Shown here: positions 27,946 to 35,913 of the stretch, one piece after another
Layout of the letters: every line of letters begins with the position of its first letter
Numbering within the stretch: the stretch's first letter is position 1
Assembly (NCBI RefSeq): GCF_042680805.1
Contig: NZ_JBHUEM010000060.1
Location: forward strand, 32,221-96,220
DNA from: Bacillus_CJ salitolerans
GTDB lineage: Bacteria; Bacillota; Bacilli; Bacillales; SA4
Reading direction: 5' to 3'
DNA: 64,000 nucleotides
The notes under the pieces: model-generated
The model's input: the letters and a program-made list of their open reading frames with translations, nothing else
Databases searched by the model: none
What the model was told of the DNA's origin: nothing
Translations under genes and position numbers: made by a program

Positions 27946-28485
27946 TTAAAAGCGGACTATTGTTTTTGATGATTCCTCTCTAGGGGGAATGTGATCACCA
28001 AATATCGGCTTCTTTGCGCTACGTTCTAGCTTACCTCCGTTATAGTGCTTTCCATATTTTTTAACAAGTGTATAAGCTTCCTCGATTGAAGGAATGCTTC
28101 CATTTGCTTTATAAGTAAGAAAGTAGGCTTGTGATTTTCCGCCGTAAAAAACCCAACTGAAGAACCTCATTGCAAATTTATGGGGACCCTTGTCTCTAAA
28201 TGGAACCATTGACTTGCTGTCCCATACTGACATGGTTAGTCCGTACCCTTCTGTTAAATGTCCCTTTAGTTCTGCGTACAATAGTCCTTCAGATTTCTTC
28301 ATTTGTTTCATGACAAATTGGCTCACTATGGCATTCACAACCGTTTTCCAAGTGGTGAATTGCTCACCAAGTGTAATGGAAATAATCGCATCCTGTGGGA
28401 GAATTATATCCCTACTACCGAAGCTTAACAAGCCACCGAATTTGTCCTCTGGATTTGAGTGTGCAACAAACTTTTTCTTTTCCAT
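27946..28485 (-). CDS. Conserved hypothetical protein, possibly a DUF3291-like dimeric barrel
   Basis: 179 residues, soluble, no signal peptide. The middle part (SVWDSKSMVPFRDKGPHKFAM followed by an aromatic FFSWVFYGG) recalls the small alpha-beta-barrel monooxygenase-like families such as DUF3291, where a S-W-x-S...F...H pattern is common. The call is weak. The start ATG 28485 has GAAGGGAGTGAG ahead. The next gene upstream on the same strand (28587) lies about 100 bp away; they might be cotranscribed. Confidence 0.5.
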   Translation of the reverse strand: MEKKKFVAHSNPEDKFGGLLSFGSRDIILPQDAIISITLGEQFTTWKTVVNAIVSQFVMKQMKKSEGLLYAELKGHLTEGYGLTMSVWDSKSMVPFRDKGPHKFAMRFFSWVFYGGKSQAYFLTYKANGSIPSIEEAYTLVKKYGKHYNGGKLERSAKKPIFGDHIPPREESSKTIVRF

Positions 28486-28586
28486 GAAGGCTCACTCCCT
28501 TCTGTATGTCTATTGTAAGTGTATTCGACATGGTCAGAGAGAATCCTTTCATCGCTTAAAAGTTAGGAAAAAATTTACAGAGGAAA

Positions 28587-29078
28587 TCACTCCTTCCAAG
28601 TACGTAGCTCCCCTTTTGCACGTCTTATGGTCATTTCTCCAACTACCTCTTTCCCGCACTCTTCCTGCAGCTTCCGAATAATATCCTTCCAATCCGTTTC
28701 AAATGGTAGAAACGGCATTGGTGAAACTTTTTGACAACCATTTACTCTTGTTTCAATTTCCATTATCGGTGAACCATTCATTTTTCCTTTCCTAACTTGC
28801 TCTATATGCCTGTATTGAATCTTGTGCCTAGTGAGTCCTAATTGTTTTAACGTAATCTCATCATTGTTCAAAATGATTCGTTGACTTTTGATGGCGAAAA
28901 ATAGAATCGAACAAGCAAGAATGTAAAGTGAGCTTACTTTAAGAAACATAAACCAATTTTCAAGACCATCATCCTTGTAGATGTTAAGAATCGTACCAGC
29001 CATTAGGACGATTACATACACCATCGACATAATACTTAATACCCCGGTTGTTTTAGGAGTGAAAACTTTCTCGTTCAA
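28587..29078 (-). CDS. Membrane protein with bacterial PH-like domain
   Basis: About 163 residues. Two transmembrane helices (about 10-32 and 42-62) are followed by a bacterial PH-type domain (SQRIILNNDEITLKQLGL, IQYRHIEQVRKGKM). Such proteins anchor to the membrane; their function is mostly unknown. TTG 29078 is chosen since AAGGAG is 9 bases before it; GTG 29084 lies only 3 bases from the same site. Confidence 0.65.
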   Translation of the reverse strand: MNEKVFTPKTTGVLSIMSMVYVIVLMAGTILNIYKDDGLENWFMFLKVSSLYILACSILFFAIKSQRIILNNDEITLKQLGLTRHKIQYRHIEQVRKGKMNGSPIMEIETRVNGCQKVSPMPFLPFETDWKDIIRKLQEECGKEVVGEMTIRRAKGELRTWKE

Positions 29079-29183
29079 TCGCACTCTCTCCTTATATAGT
29101 AGTCTAGGAGAAATCCATAATATTCACTATTCCCGCCTGCTATAAAAGTATTCATGCATGACGAAGGACAAGTCGGCTCTAAC

Positions 29184-29351
29184 TCATTTTGTTAATTCTA
29201 TGGAGGGCGTAAATTCAAAATAAGGTTCATCAAGATGCACCTTTATAAGGTTTGGTTCAATTCGTACACACTTCATATCTAATTCCTCTTGATAAAAGAT
29301 AAATAGTTATTCAAGGTCATTTGAGCACAAAACAACTTCTTGAATTCTCAT
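29184..29351 (-). pseudogene. VOC/glyoxalase family gene remnant
   Basis: A frame from ATG 29351 reads MRIQEVVLCSNDLE, then a TAA (29307-29309), then continues LFIFYQEELDMKCVRIEPNL, a further 21 residues or so, and a TGA. This is the start of a vicinal-oxygen-chelate fold (metal-binding, glyoxalase/bleomycin-resistance type), where EVVLYTNDLEKLxxFY is the common pattern. The stop replaces what is usually a Lys codon, a single-base change. Less than half of a normal ~120-residue VOC protein is left. The start codon is flush with the truncated R2 repeat at 29352, which occupies where its promoter would be. Confidence 0.75.
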
Positions 29352-29430
29352 GTTAATCCCCACTTAACCGTCCTCAAATTTTCTAAAGTTTTGAAGAGGG
29401 GGTATTAGCGCCAGTTAGAGCGGGATAAAT
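29352..29430 (+). repeat. R2 repeat, right-end fragment
   Basis: Only the right palindrome and end of the element are present: CCCCACTTAA...AAGTTTTGAAGAGGGGG, then TTAGCGCCAGTTAGAGCGGGATAAAT. The left half is missing. Confidence 0.75.
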
Positions 29431-29498
29431 TAATGGATTAGTTTTAATAGAATATGGGGTATATTGGTAATAGTCATTACTAATGAGAAGGTGAAAAC

Positions 29499-30560
29499 AT
29501 GAGAAGGACTTTAGTCTATATCTTAATTGTGCTTTTAATAGGGTGTTCTCGTTCCACGGATGAGATTCACGAAGTCACACTCCCAATCCGAGAAGTTCCC
29601 ATTCAGAATGCTGAAATTATTGCATCAAATCTTGTCGTACCATGGGATATTGTAAAGACTGGCGAGGAGTACTTTGTAAGTGAACGAGGTGGAACCATTG
29701 TTCATATTGATCGTAAAGGAAATAAGACGAATATGTCTTTAGAGCTAAGTAAGGATGTCGCTGAATATGGAGAGGGTGGCCTACTAGGTTTTATCTTACA
29801 TCCAGATTATCAAAAGAATGCTCTTGCCTACATTTATTATACGTATCAGGATAATGGAAATATTAATAATCAAATTGTAAAAGTAAAGAAGGAAGGATCC
29901 ACTTGGATTGAAGAGAGCGTTCTACTCTCTGACTTACCTGGTGCAAGAATTCATAATGGAGGAAGAATCGAAATCGGCCCTGATCAAAAACTGTATGCAT
30001 CTGTTGGTGATGCAGCAAATCCAGACAGTGCACAACAGCTGAATTCATTAGCTGGAAAGATTATTCGGATGAACTTAGATGGAACAATCCCAGAAAATAA
30101 TCCGTTTGAGAATTCTTATATCTATTCATTTGGTCATCGGAATCCTCAAGGATTTGCATGGACTGAAGCTGGAGAGATGTATTCCGCTGAACATGGAGCA
30201 GAGGGACATGATGAAATAAACCGAATCTTACCTGGGCAAAATTATGGATGGCCACTTGTACAAGGAGACGAACAGAGGGAAGGGATGTTAGTTCCAATTT
30301 TCCATTCAGGAGAGGACACATGGGCACCTTCAGGCTTAGCTTATCAAGAAGGAAGGTTACTAGTTGCAGGATTAGCAGGGCAACAAATAAGGGTATTTGA
30401 TTTACGTGAAAATGAATCGTTCCCACTGTATGAAGATATTGGAAGGATTAGAGATCTATTGGTCGTTGGTAAAGACTTATATATCATTACGAACAATACA
30501 GACGGAAGGGGTGTACCTGACGAGGATGATGATCATTTACTTAAGGTGAAGTTAGAATAA
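29499..30560 (+). CDS. PQQ-dependent sugar dehydrogenase-like (GSDH/sorbosone) lipoprotein
   Basis: 353 residues. A lipoprotein signal ends in LIGC, followed by the six-bladed propeller of the soluble glucose/sorbosone dehydrogenase family (NLVVPWDIV, GEGGLLGFILHPDY, RIHNGGRIEIGPDQKLYASVGDAANP, GHRNPQGFAW, EHGAEGHDEIN, NYGWP). The conserved His and Arg of the PQQ site appear in HNGGR and GHRNPQ. It sits outside the membrane and may oxidise an aldose. Bacillus does not normally make PQQ, so whether it holds the cofactor is open. It is monocistronic; a terminator overlaps the stop. Confidence 0.88.
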   Translation: MRRTLVYILIVLLIGCSRSTDEIHEVTLPIREVPIQNAEIIASNLVVPWDIVKTGEEYFVSERGGTIVHIDRKGNKTNMSLELSKDVAEYGEGGLLGFILHPDYQKNALAYIYYTYQDNGNINNQIVKVKKEGSTWIEESVLLSDLPGARIHNGGRIEIGPDQKLYASVGDAANPDSAQQLNSLAGKIIRMNLDGTIPENNPFENSYIYSFGHRNPQGFAWTEAGEMYSAEHGAEGHDEINRILPGQNYGWPLVQGDEQREGMLVPIFHSGEDTWAPSGLAYQEGRLLVAGLAGQQIRVFDLRENESFPLYEDIGRIRDLLVVGKDLYIITNNTDGRGVPDEDDDHLLKVKLE

Positions 30561-30593
30561 CGATGCTACGATGTAGTATCGTTTTATTTTTAT
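30559..30593 (+). terminator. Terminator after the sugar dehydrogenase-like gene
   Basis: An 11-bp stem (AACGATGCTAC with GTAGTATCGTT, one G-U pair) and TTTTATTTTTATT. Confidence 0.88.
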
Positions 30594-30782
30594 TTGTTTA
30601 TAGGATGGTTTCTGAGTAAGGCAATTTTTGTTGAAATAGTAAATAAAAGGTACCTGTTTATTTAAAAAAATGATAAAACGATGTAAAATAGAGATTATAG
30701 AAAATTCAAGATTTTCGGTTTACTAAATGATTTTGAATGACTTTACATAAACGAATGAACATCATGTATGGAGGATCCAAAA

Positions 30783-32522
30783 ATGAAAAAAGTGCTTGCG
30801 TATTTAAATCCATATCGAATTCCGGTCGTTATTGCTCTTTCTCTAATGTTAACGGAGCTCATTGTGGATTTACTTTTACCGTTATTAATGGCCAAAATAA
30901 TCGATGACGGTATTCTTAAAGAGGATTTTTCTGTCGTATTAGTGTGGGGAGGCGTGATGGTTGGTCTATCGCTACTTGCGTTTTTGTCAGGAGTGACAAA
31001 TTCGTTTTATGCATCTCACATTAGTCAAAGCTATGGTTATGACTTAAGGGAAGCTTTGTTCAAGAAAATCCAATCATTTTCTTTTGCAAACTTTAATCTG
31101 TTTCCAACCTCTTCTTTGATTACTAGACTTACAAATGATGTGACACAAATTCAAAATACGGTATTTATGAGTCTTCGAATTATGCTACGCGCTCCGCTTT
31201 TAATCATTGGTGGAGTCGTGATGGCACTAATTGTAGATGTGAAGCTTGGCCTTATGTTAGTTGTAACAGTCCCTATTTTATTTGTTTTCCTCGTCTGGGT
31301 AATGGGGAAAGGATGGGGGCTTTTCAGGTCTGTACAAGAACGTCTCGATAAGGTTAACAGTGTGATGAGGGAAAATCTAATGGCGATGCGCCTCATTCGA
31401 GCGTTTATGAGAAGAAACTTTGAAGTGAACCGGTTTAATCGAACGAACGAACAACTAATGGAGAAAACCGTTTCAGCCTTTCGTTTAATGGAAACGACGA
31501 TGCCGATTTTATTATTAGTGATGAACCTTAGTATTATTGCTGTTTTATGGTTTGGTAGCTTTGAAGTTCAATCTGGTGATGCAAAGGTAGGAGAAGTAGT
31601 CGCAATTGTGAATTATGCAATGAGAATCACGATGGCCCTATCGATTTTTTCTTTTATCGTCATGGCATTTTCTAGGGCGAGAGCTTCGGCAAATCGAATT
31701 GAAGAGGTGTTAGTTACAGATATAGATTTAATAGATTCTGTTGACATTGATAAATCGGCTAGAATCGAGGCAGGGAAAATAGAGTTTCAGCATGTATCGT
31801 TTCAGTATCCAGGAACAAAAGCGCCTGTACTTGAAGACATTTCTTTTATAATAGAACCGGGGGAGACGGTTGCGATTTTAGGGGCAACTGGCTCTGGTAA
31901 AACCTCACTTTTTCAGTTAATACCTCGCCTATATGATGTAACGAAAGGAAAAGTGTTACTAGATGACCAAGACATTTCTTCGATGAAAATGAAGGATGTG
32001 AGGAGAAAAATCGGTTACGTGCCACAAGAAGCCCTTCTTTTCACTGGATCTGTCAAGCAGAATATCGCATGGGGTAAAGAGGATGCAACAATGGAGGAAA
32101 TGATTCAAGCAGCAAAAGATGCACAAATCTATGAAACCATAGAAAAATTACCTTTGAAATTTGAGGCAATCTTAGGTCAAAAGGGTGTCAATTTATCAGG
32201 TGGACAAAAACAGCGTCTCTCTATTGCAAGAGCGCTTGTAAGAAAACCGAAGATTCTACTATTAGATGATAGTACAAGTGCTTTAGATTTAAAAACAGAA
32301 GGGAAGCTTTTAAACGCATTGAAGCGTTATTCCTGTACAACGCTCATTATCACACAGAAAATTAATACTGCCCTAGAAGCAGACAAGATTTTCCTGTTAG
32401 AGGATGGAAAATTAATTGCAAAGGGGAACCATGAATCCCTTCTGAGGGAATCTCCACTTTACCAAAAAATCTTTGAATCACAATTTAAAGAGGAGGTTCA
32501 TCATGCTAGATCAGTTGACTAA
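30783..32522 (+). CDS. ABC exporter half-transporter with degenerate ATP site (YfiB/BmrC type)
   Basis: 579 residues: six-helix exporter domain (about 1-310) and ATPase domain (about 330-575). Walker A is GATGSGKT and the signature is LSGGQKQR. The Walker B reads LLLDDSTSALD (Asp in place of the catalytic Glu), and the switch His is replaced by Gln (IITQKINT). This is the usual pattern for the impaired half of a heterodimeric multidrug or peptide exporter. ATG 30783 (GGAGG 9 bases upstream) is preferred over 30768. Its end overlaps the next gene by 20 bases. Confidence 0.9.
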   Translation: MKKVLAYLNPYRIPVVIALSLMLTELIVDLLLPLLMAKIIDDGILKEDFSVVLVWGGVMVGLSLLAFLSGVTNSFYASHISQSYGYDLREALFKKIQSFSFANFNLFPTSSLITRLTNDVTQIQNTVFMSLRIMLRAPLLIIGGVVMALIVDVKLGLMLVVTVPILFVFLVWVMGKGWGLFRSVQERLDKVNSVMRENLMAMRLIRAFMRRNFEVNRFNRTNEQLMEKTVSAFRLMETTMPILLLVMNLSIIAVLWFGSFEVQSGDAKVGEVVAIVNYAMRITMALSIFSFIVMAFSRARASANRIEEVLVTDIDLIDSVDIDKSARIEAGKIEFQHVSFQYPGTKAPVLEDISFIIEPGETVAILGATGSGKTSLFQLIPRLYDVTKGKVLLDDQDISSMKMKDVRRKIGYVPQEALLFTGSVKQNIAWGKEDATMEEMIQAAKDAQIYETIEKLPLKFEAILGQKGVNLSGGQKQRLSIARALVRKPKILLLDDSTSALDLKTEGKLLNALKRYSCTTLIITQKINTALEADKIFLLEDGKLIAKGNHESLLRESPLYQKIFESQFKEEVHHARSVD

Positions 32523-34332
32523 GCCATTTAAGTACAAGAAATTACCAATCGATAAAGAACTACCAAGCGAGGTCAAAAAGAAGCAAAAAGCGAAAAATTG
32601 GAAGTCTACCATTTATCGAATATGGCACTATCTTGGAGTCAGGAAAGGGTTACTTGCACTTGTTATGTTCATGGTACTCATCAGCTCCGGTTTAGGCTTA
32701 CTAGGACCATTCCTAATTGGGGTAGGGATTGATGACTATATTGTAACAGGTGATGAGAACGGGCTGATTTTTTTATTAGCTAGCTTAGCAGCTGTTTACT
32801 TGTTCTATTCGATCTCCTTGTGGCTTCAAAATATATGGATGGTTGGAATTGCGCAAGAGACCGTGTATACCATGCGTAATCAATTGTTCCATCAGCTTCA
32901 CAAAGTACCCATTCCCTTTTTTGATAAGAGACAGCACGGAGAATTAATGAGTCGGGTTACAAATGATATGGAAAATGTGAGCTCTACTCTGAATAGCTCG
33001 GTTATTCAAATTTTCTCTAGTATCCTCACATTAGTAGGAACTGTTGTGGTGATGCTGTGGCTAAGTCCATTGTTAACGCTTATCACACTTACCATTGTGC
33101 CGGCTATGTTCCTTGGATTAAAGTGGATTACGAAAAGAACGGGGAGACTGTTTAAAGAAACACAGCGGAATCTAGGTGATTTAAACGGCTTTATTGAAGA
33201 AACCATTTCAGGTCAGCGAATTGTCAAAACGTTTTCGCAGGAAGATAAGGTGATTGCTGAATTTTTAGAGAAGAGTGAACGTCTAAAAGGCTCCGCATTC
33301 TGGGCTCAAACAATTTCTGGTTTTATTCCTAAATTAATGAACGTTCTAAACAATTTAAGCTTTGCGATTATTGCTGGTATTGGAGGTATATTTGCCTTAA
33401 ATGGGATGATTACAATTGGGACCATTGTCATTTTTGCCGAGTATGCTAGACAGTTTACAAGACCTTTAAATGAGTTGGCTAACCAGTTCAATACACTATT
33501 ATCAGCTGTGGCTGGAGCAGAGCGTGTTTTTGAAATTCTTGATGAACAAAAGGAAGAGCATGATGAATCAGATGCCGAAGATATTCTTGAAGTAAAGGGA
33601 GAGGTAGAATTTAAGGGTGTATCCTTCTCCTATGAGGATGGGGAGGATACTGTAAGCGGGCTTAGCTTCCATGTGTCACCCGGAGAAACTGTTGCATTAG
33701 TAGGTCCGACTGGAGCTGGAAAAACGACTGTTATCAATCTACTATCGAGATTTTATAATGTCGATAGCGGGACAATCTCGATAGATGGCAAAGACATTTC
33801 AAAGATTAGAAGAGAAAGTTTGCGTCAGCAGATGGGATTTGTTTTACAAGATTCTTATCTATTTGAAGGAACCATCAGGGAGAATATTCGATATGGGCGG
33901 TTGAATGCTACAGATGAAGAGGTGGAGGAAGCAGCTAAGCTTGCAAATGCTGATTCGTTTATTCGGAAGCTTTCTAGCTCATACGACACGGTTCTAAAAC
34001 AGGATGGCTCAGGCATAAGTCAAGGTCAGCGACAGCTTCTATCAATTGCCCGAGCGATTCTAGCAAATCCATCTATCTTAATTTTAGATGAAGCAACAAG
34101 TAGTATTGATACAATTACCGAGCTGAAAATTCAAGAAGCGCTGGGACGGCTAATGAAGGGAAGAACAAGTTTTGTAATCGCTCACCGTCTAAATACCATT
34201 CAAAGTGCAGATGTCATTCTTGTATTAAAGGACGGAGAGATTATTGAACAAGGCTCTCATCAATCTCTACTAAACGAGCACGGATTCTATTATGACCTAT
34301 ATAATAGCCAGCTAGAAGAAGATGTTATGTAA
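32503..34332 (+). CDS. ABC exporter half-transporter with consensus Walker B (YfiC/BmrD type)
   Basis: 609 residues: an N-terminal basic extension, six-helix membrane domain (about 50-345) and ATPase domain (about 370-600). Walker A is GPTGAGKT, Walker B ILILDEATSSID with the catalytic Glu, switch His in VIAHRLNT. Its signature is altered to ISQGQRQL. Together with its partner this gives one working and one impaired ATP site. AGAGGAGG precedes ATG 32503. Lengths (579 and 609) fit B. subtilis YfiB/YfiC better than BmrC/BmrD. The transported compound cannot be told from sequence. Confidence 0.9.
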   Translation: MLDQLTKPFKYKKLPIDKELPSEVKKKQKAKNWKSTIYRIWHYLGVRKGLLALVMFMVLISSGLGLLGPFLIGVGIDDYIVTGDENGLIFLLASLAAVYLFYSISLWLQNIWMVGIAQETVYTMRNQLFHQLHKVPIPFFDKRQHGELMSRVTNDMENVSSTLNSSVIQIFSSILTLVGTVVVMLWLSPLLTLITLTIVPAMFLGLKWITKRTGRLFKETQRNLGDLNGFIEETISGQRIVKTFSQEDKVIAEFLEKSERLKGSAFWAQTISGFIPKLMNVLNNLSFAIIAGIGGIFALNGMITIGTIVIFAEYARQFTRPLNELANQFNTLLSAVAGAERVFEILDEQKEEHDESDAEDILEVKGEVEFKGVSFSYEDGEDTVSGLSFHVSPGETVALVGPTGAGKTTVINLLSRFYNVDSGTISIDGKDISKIRRESLRQQMGFVLQDSYLFEGTIRENIRYGRLNATDEEVEEAAKLANADSFIRKLSSSYDTVLKQDGSGISQGQRQLLSIARAILANPSILILDEATSSIDTITELKIQEALGRLMKGRTSFVIAHRLNTIQSADVILVLKDGEIIEQGSHQSLLNEHGFYYDLYNSQLEEDVM

Positions 34333-34364
34333 AACAGGTACCAAAATGGTATCTGTTTTCTTTG
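34331..34364 (+). terminator. Terminator of the ABC exporter operon
   Basis: A 12-bp stem (AAAACAGGTACC with GGTATCTGTTTT, one G-U pair), then TTTTCTTTG. Confidence 0.88.
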
Positions 34365-34372
34365 AATTATTA

Positions 34373-34507
34373 AGAAGTATAATAGTTTTCAGCTAGGGAA
34401 TGGGCTAGTGACTTGGAATCCAGCTCAGATGTTCCGAAATGAGTACAAGGGGAAAAGCGCCTTGTTTCTTATTTAGGAAATTTACTCAGCCCTGGGCCTT
34501 TTGTTCG
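34373..34507 (+). repeat. R1 hairpin repeat, diverged copy D
   Basis: The 5' part (TAGTTTTCAGC..GGGAATGGGCTAGTGACTTGGAATCCAGCTC) and the 3' end (CAGCCCTGGGCCTTTTGTTC) match the family. The middle keeps only a shortened hairpin (AGTACAAGGGG..CGCCTTGT). It starts just behind the terminator of the ABC operon. Confidence 0.78.
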
Positions 34508-34697
34508 CTAATACAATATGATGATATGTTTCACGTAAATGAAAGAACATATTATCATTCTTCAAGTAGGGAGCTGCCTGAAAAAACTTGTGTGCGCTCT
34601 AATCATATAAATGAATATAGCTCACCTGGGAAAAAAAGGATCAACAAGTCTTTCTACAATTGAGCGGTAATCATAAACCTAGATGTTTCCGTAAACC

Positions 34698-34887
34698 AAA
34701 AAGTTGATGATAAAATCAGGTTAGTTGCTGATAAATGCTTTGAAGCTGCTGATAATATTAGCAAAGTTGCTGATAACATAAAAAGTTGATGATAAATATG
34801 AAAAGTTGATGATAAAATCGGAAAGTTGCTGATAAATTTCAAGGAGTTGATGATAAAGTGAATGAAGTTGCTGGTAAACTTCTAAAA
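34698..34887. repeat. Degenerate 21-bp tandem repeat, locus T2
   Basis: Nine degenerate units with core AAGTTGATGATAAAATC or AAGTTGCTGATAAAT, spaced about 17-23 bp. It lies in the 765-bp gap between the ABC operon and the SGNH hydrolase gene. The gap otherwise holds an R1 copy and a terminator-like hairpin at 34897. The short frames on both strands look like by-products of the repeat. Confidence 0.75.
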
Positions 34888-34896
34888 TGATAAAAA

Positions 34897-34932
34897 AGAC
34901 CATGCTTTTAATGGTCTGAACGTATTTTTTTT
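34897..34932 (+). terminator. Terminator-like hairpin after the T2 repeat
   Basis: A 7-bp stem (AGACCAT with ATGGTCT), then GAACG and a run of eight T residues, with no gene directly ahead of it on the plus strand. Confidence 0.55.
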
Positions 34933-35096
34933 CTATTGTGATTCTGTTCATAAGTAAAATTCTACAAAGTCCAAAAAAGTAACCCTTTTTCAGTTAAATA
35001 ATTGGTATTTTCCTAACATAAAACATAATTACACACTGCTCATGGACCTGGTACAAGCAATTCTAAAAAAATTCTATTCTTCGTTCTAAGCGAAGT

Positions 35097-35759
35097 CTAA
35101 TCATCAAGTCTAGTTAAGGGCTCATAGCTTAATTGATCGAGTGTAGACGCAATCATTTCGTACCCTTTTTTGTTCGGATGAATACCATCGTTTGAAAGTA
35201 ATTCTGTTTCATTATTTTTAAATATAGAGTAGAGATCTACTACTTTGATAGTTGGATGAGACGTTATTTTTTGCAATTCATGGTTATAGACATTTATCCA
35301 TTTATCCATTAATCGTTCGTGTGGAAAAGGATTATAAAGGTTTGATATTCGTACGATAAATGGGCCCTCACATTCCTGAATAAACTGATCTACTGTTCGA
35401 ACCATCGTGTGTAAGTTTTGAATGCTAGTCTTTAAAGCAGCGACAAGGATTTCTTTATTCTCCTCTAATAAATACCGTTTTGCTGCATCGATCATGTCAT
35501 TCCCACCGGCTGTGATTGTAATCATATCAGCTTTCTTCACAGATTGCTGTACACATGTGCTATTTAATATGTCGATTACTTCACCGGTAGTGGCGCCCGT
35601 TTGGGCATATTTATGGATCACGACTCGTTTTTGCATGTGCTTTTGTGCATAATATTTGTACATTTCTACAAATCCACTCTCAAATAGTGGTATTCCCACA
35701 CCCACAGTTAATGAGTCTCCAATTGCAATGTACTCAAGTGCTCCATTTTCCTGAAACAT
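35097..35759 (-). CDS. SGNH/GDSL-family hydrolase (lipase or esterase)
   Basis: 220 residues. Block I is IAIGDSLTVG with the nucleophile Ser, block III TAGGNDM, and block V DGIHPNKKGYE with the catalytic Asp and His. The catalytic set is complete. No signal peptide is seen, so it acts in the cytoplasm or leaves by another way. ATG 35759 has GGAGGG 8 bases ahead. It is divergent from the symporter gene at 35914. Substrate unknown; acyl-ester or thioesterase activity is typical. Confidence 0.88.
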   Translation of the reverse strand: MFQENGALEYIAIGDSLTVGVGIPLFESGFVEMYKYYAQKHMQKRVVIHKYAQTGATTGEVIDILNSTCVQQSVKKADMITITAGGNDMIDAAKRYLLEENKEILVAALKTSIQNLHTMVRTVDQFIQECEGPFIVRISNLYNPFPHERLMDKWINVYNHELQKITSHPTIKVVDLYSIFKNNETELLSNDGIHPNKKGYEMIASTLDQLSYEPLTRLDD

Positions 35760-35841
35760 GTATGTTCCCTCCTTTATGTTCATTCACAGTATATGGACCA
35801 TGAAAGAAATAGGTAACTTTCCCTAACATGGAAAATTTTTG

Positions 35842-35870
35842 TTGTCCAATTTGAATTTATAATTTATAAT
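35842..35870 (+). promoter_or_regulatory. Sigma-A type promoter of the symporter gene
   Basis: TTGTCC (35842-35847) and TATAAT (35865-35870) are 17 bp apart, 31 bases before the ribosome site at 35901. Confidence 0.7.
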
Positions 35871-35913
35871 CTTTTTGAAGTATTAAAAAATTCAGAAAAT
35901 AAGGAGGAAGATG

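Noticed and set aside
34439..34663. 74-residue plus-strand gene
   Set aside because: It begins inside an R1 repeat, has no ribosome site and no protein-like composition.
34698..34887. DnaA-box cluster or replication origin
   Set aside because: The TTATCATCAAC-like units do not match TTATCCACA, and no dnaA, repA or other replication gene is near.
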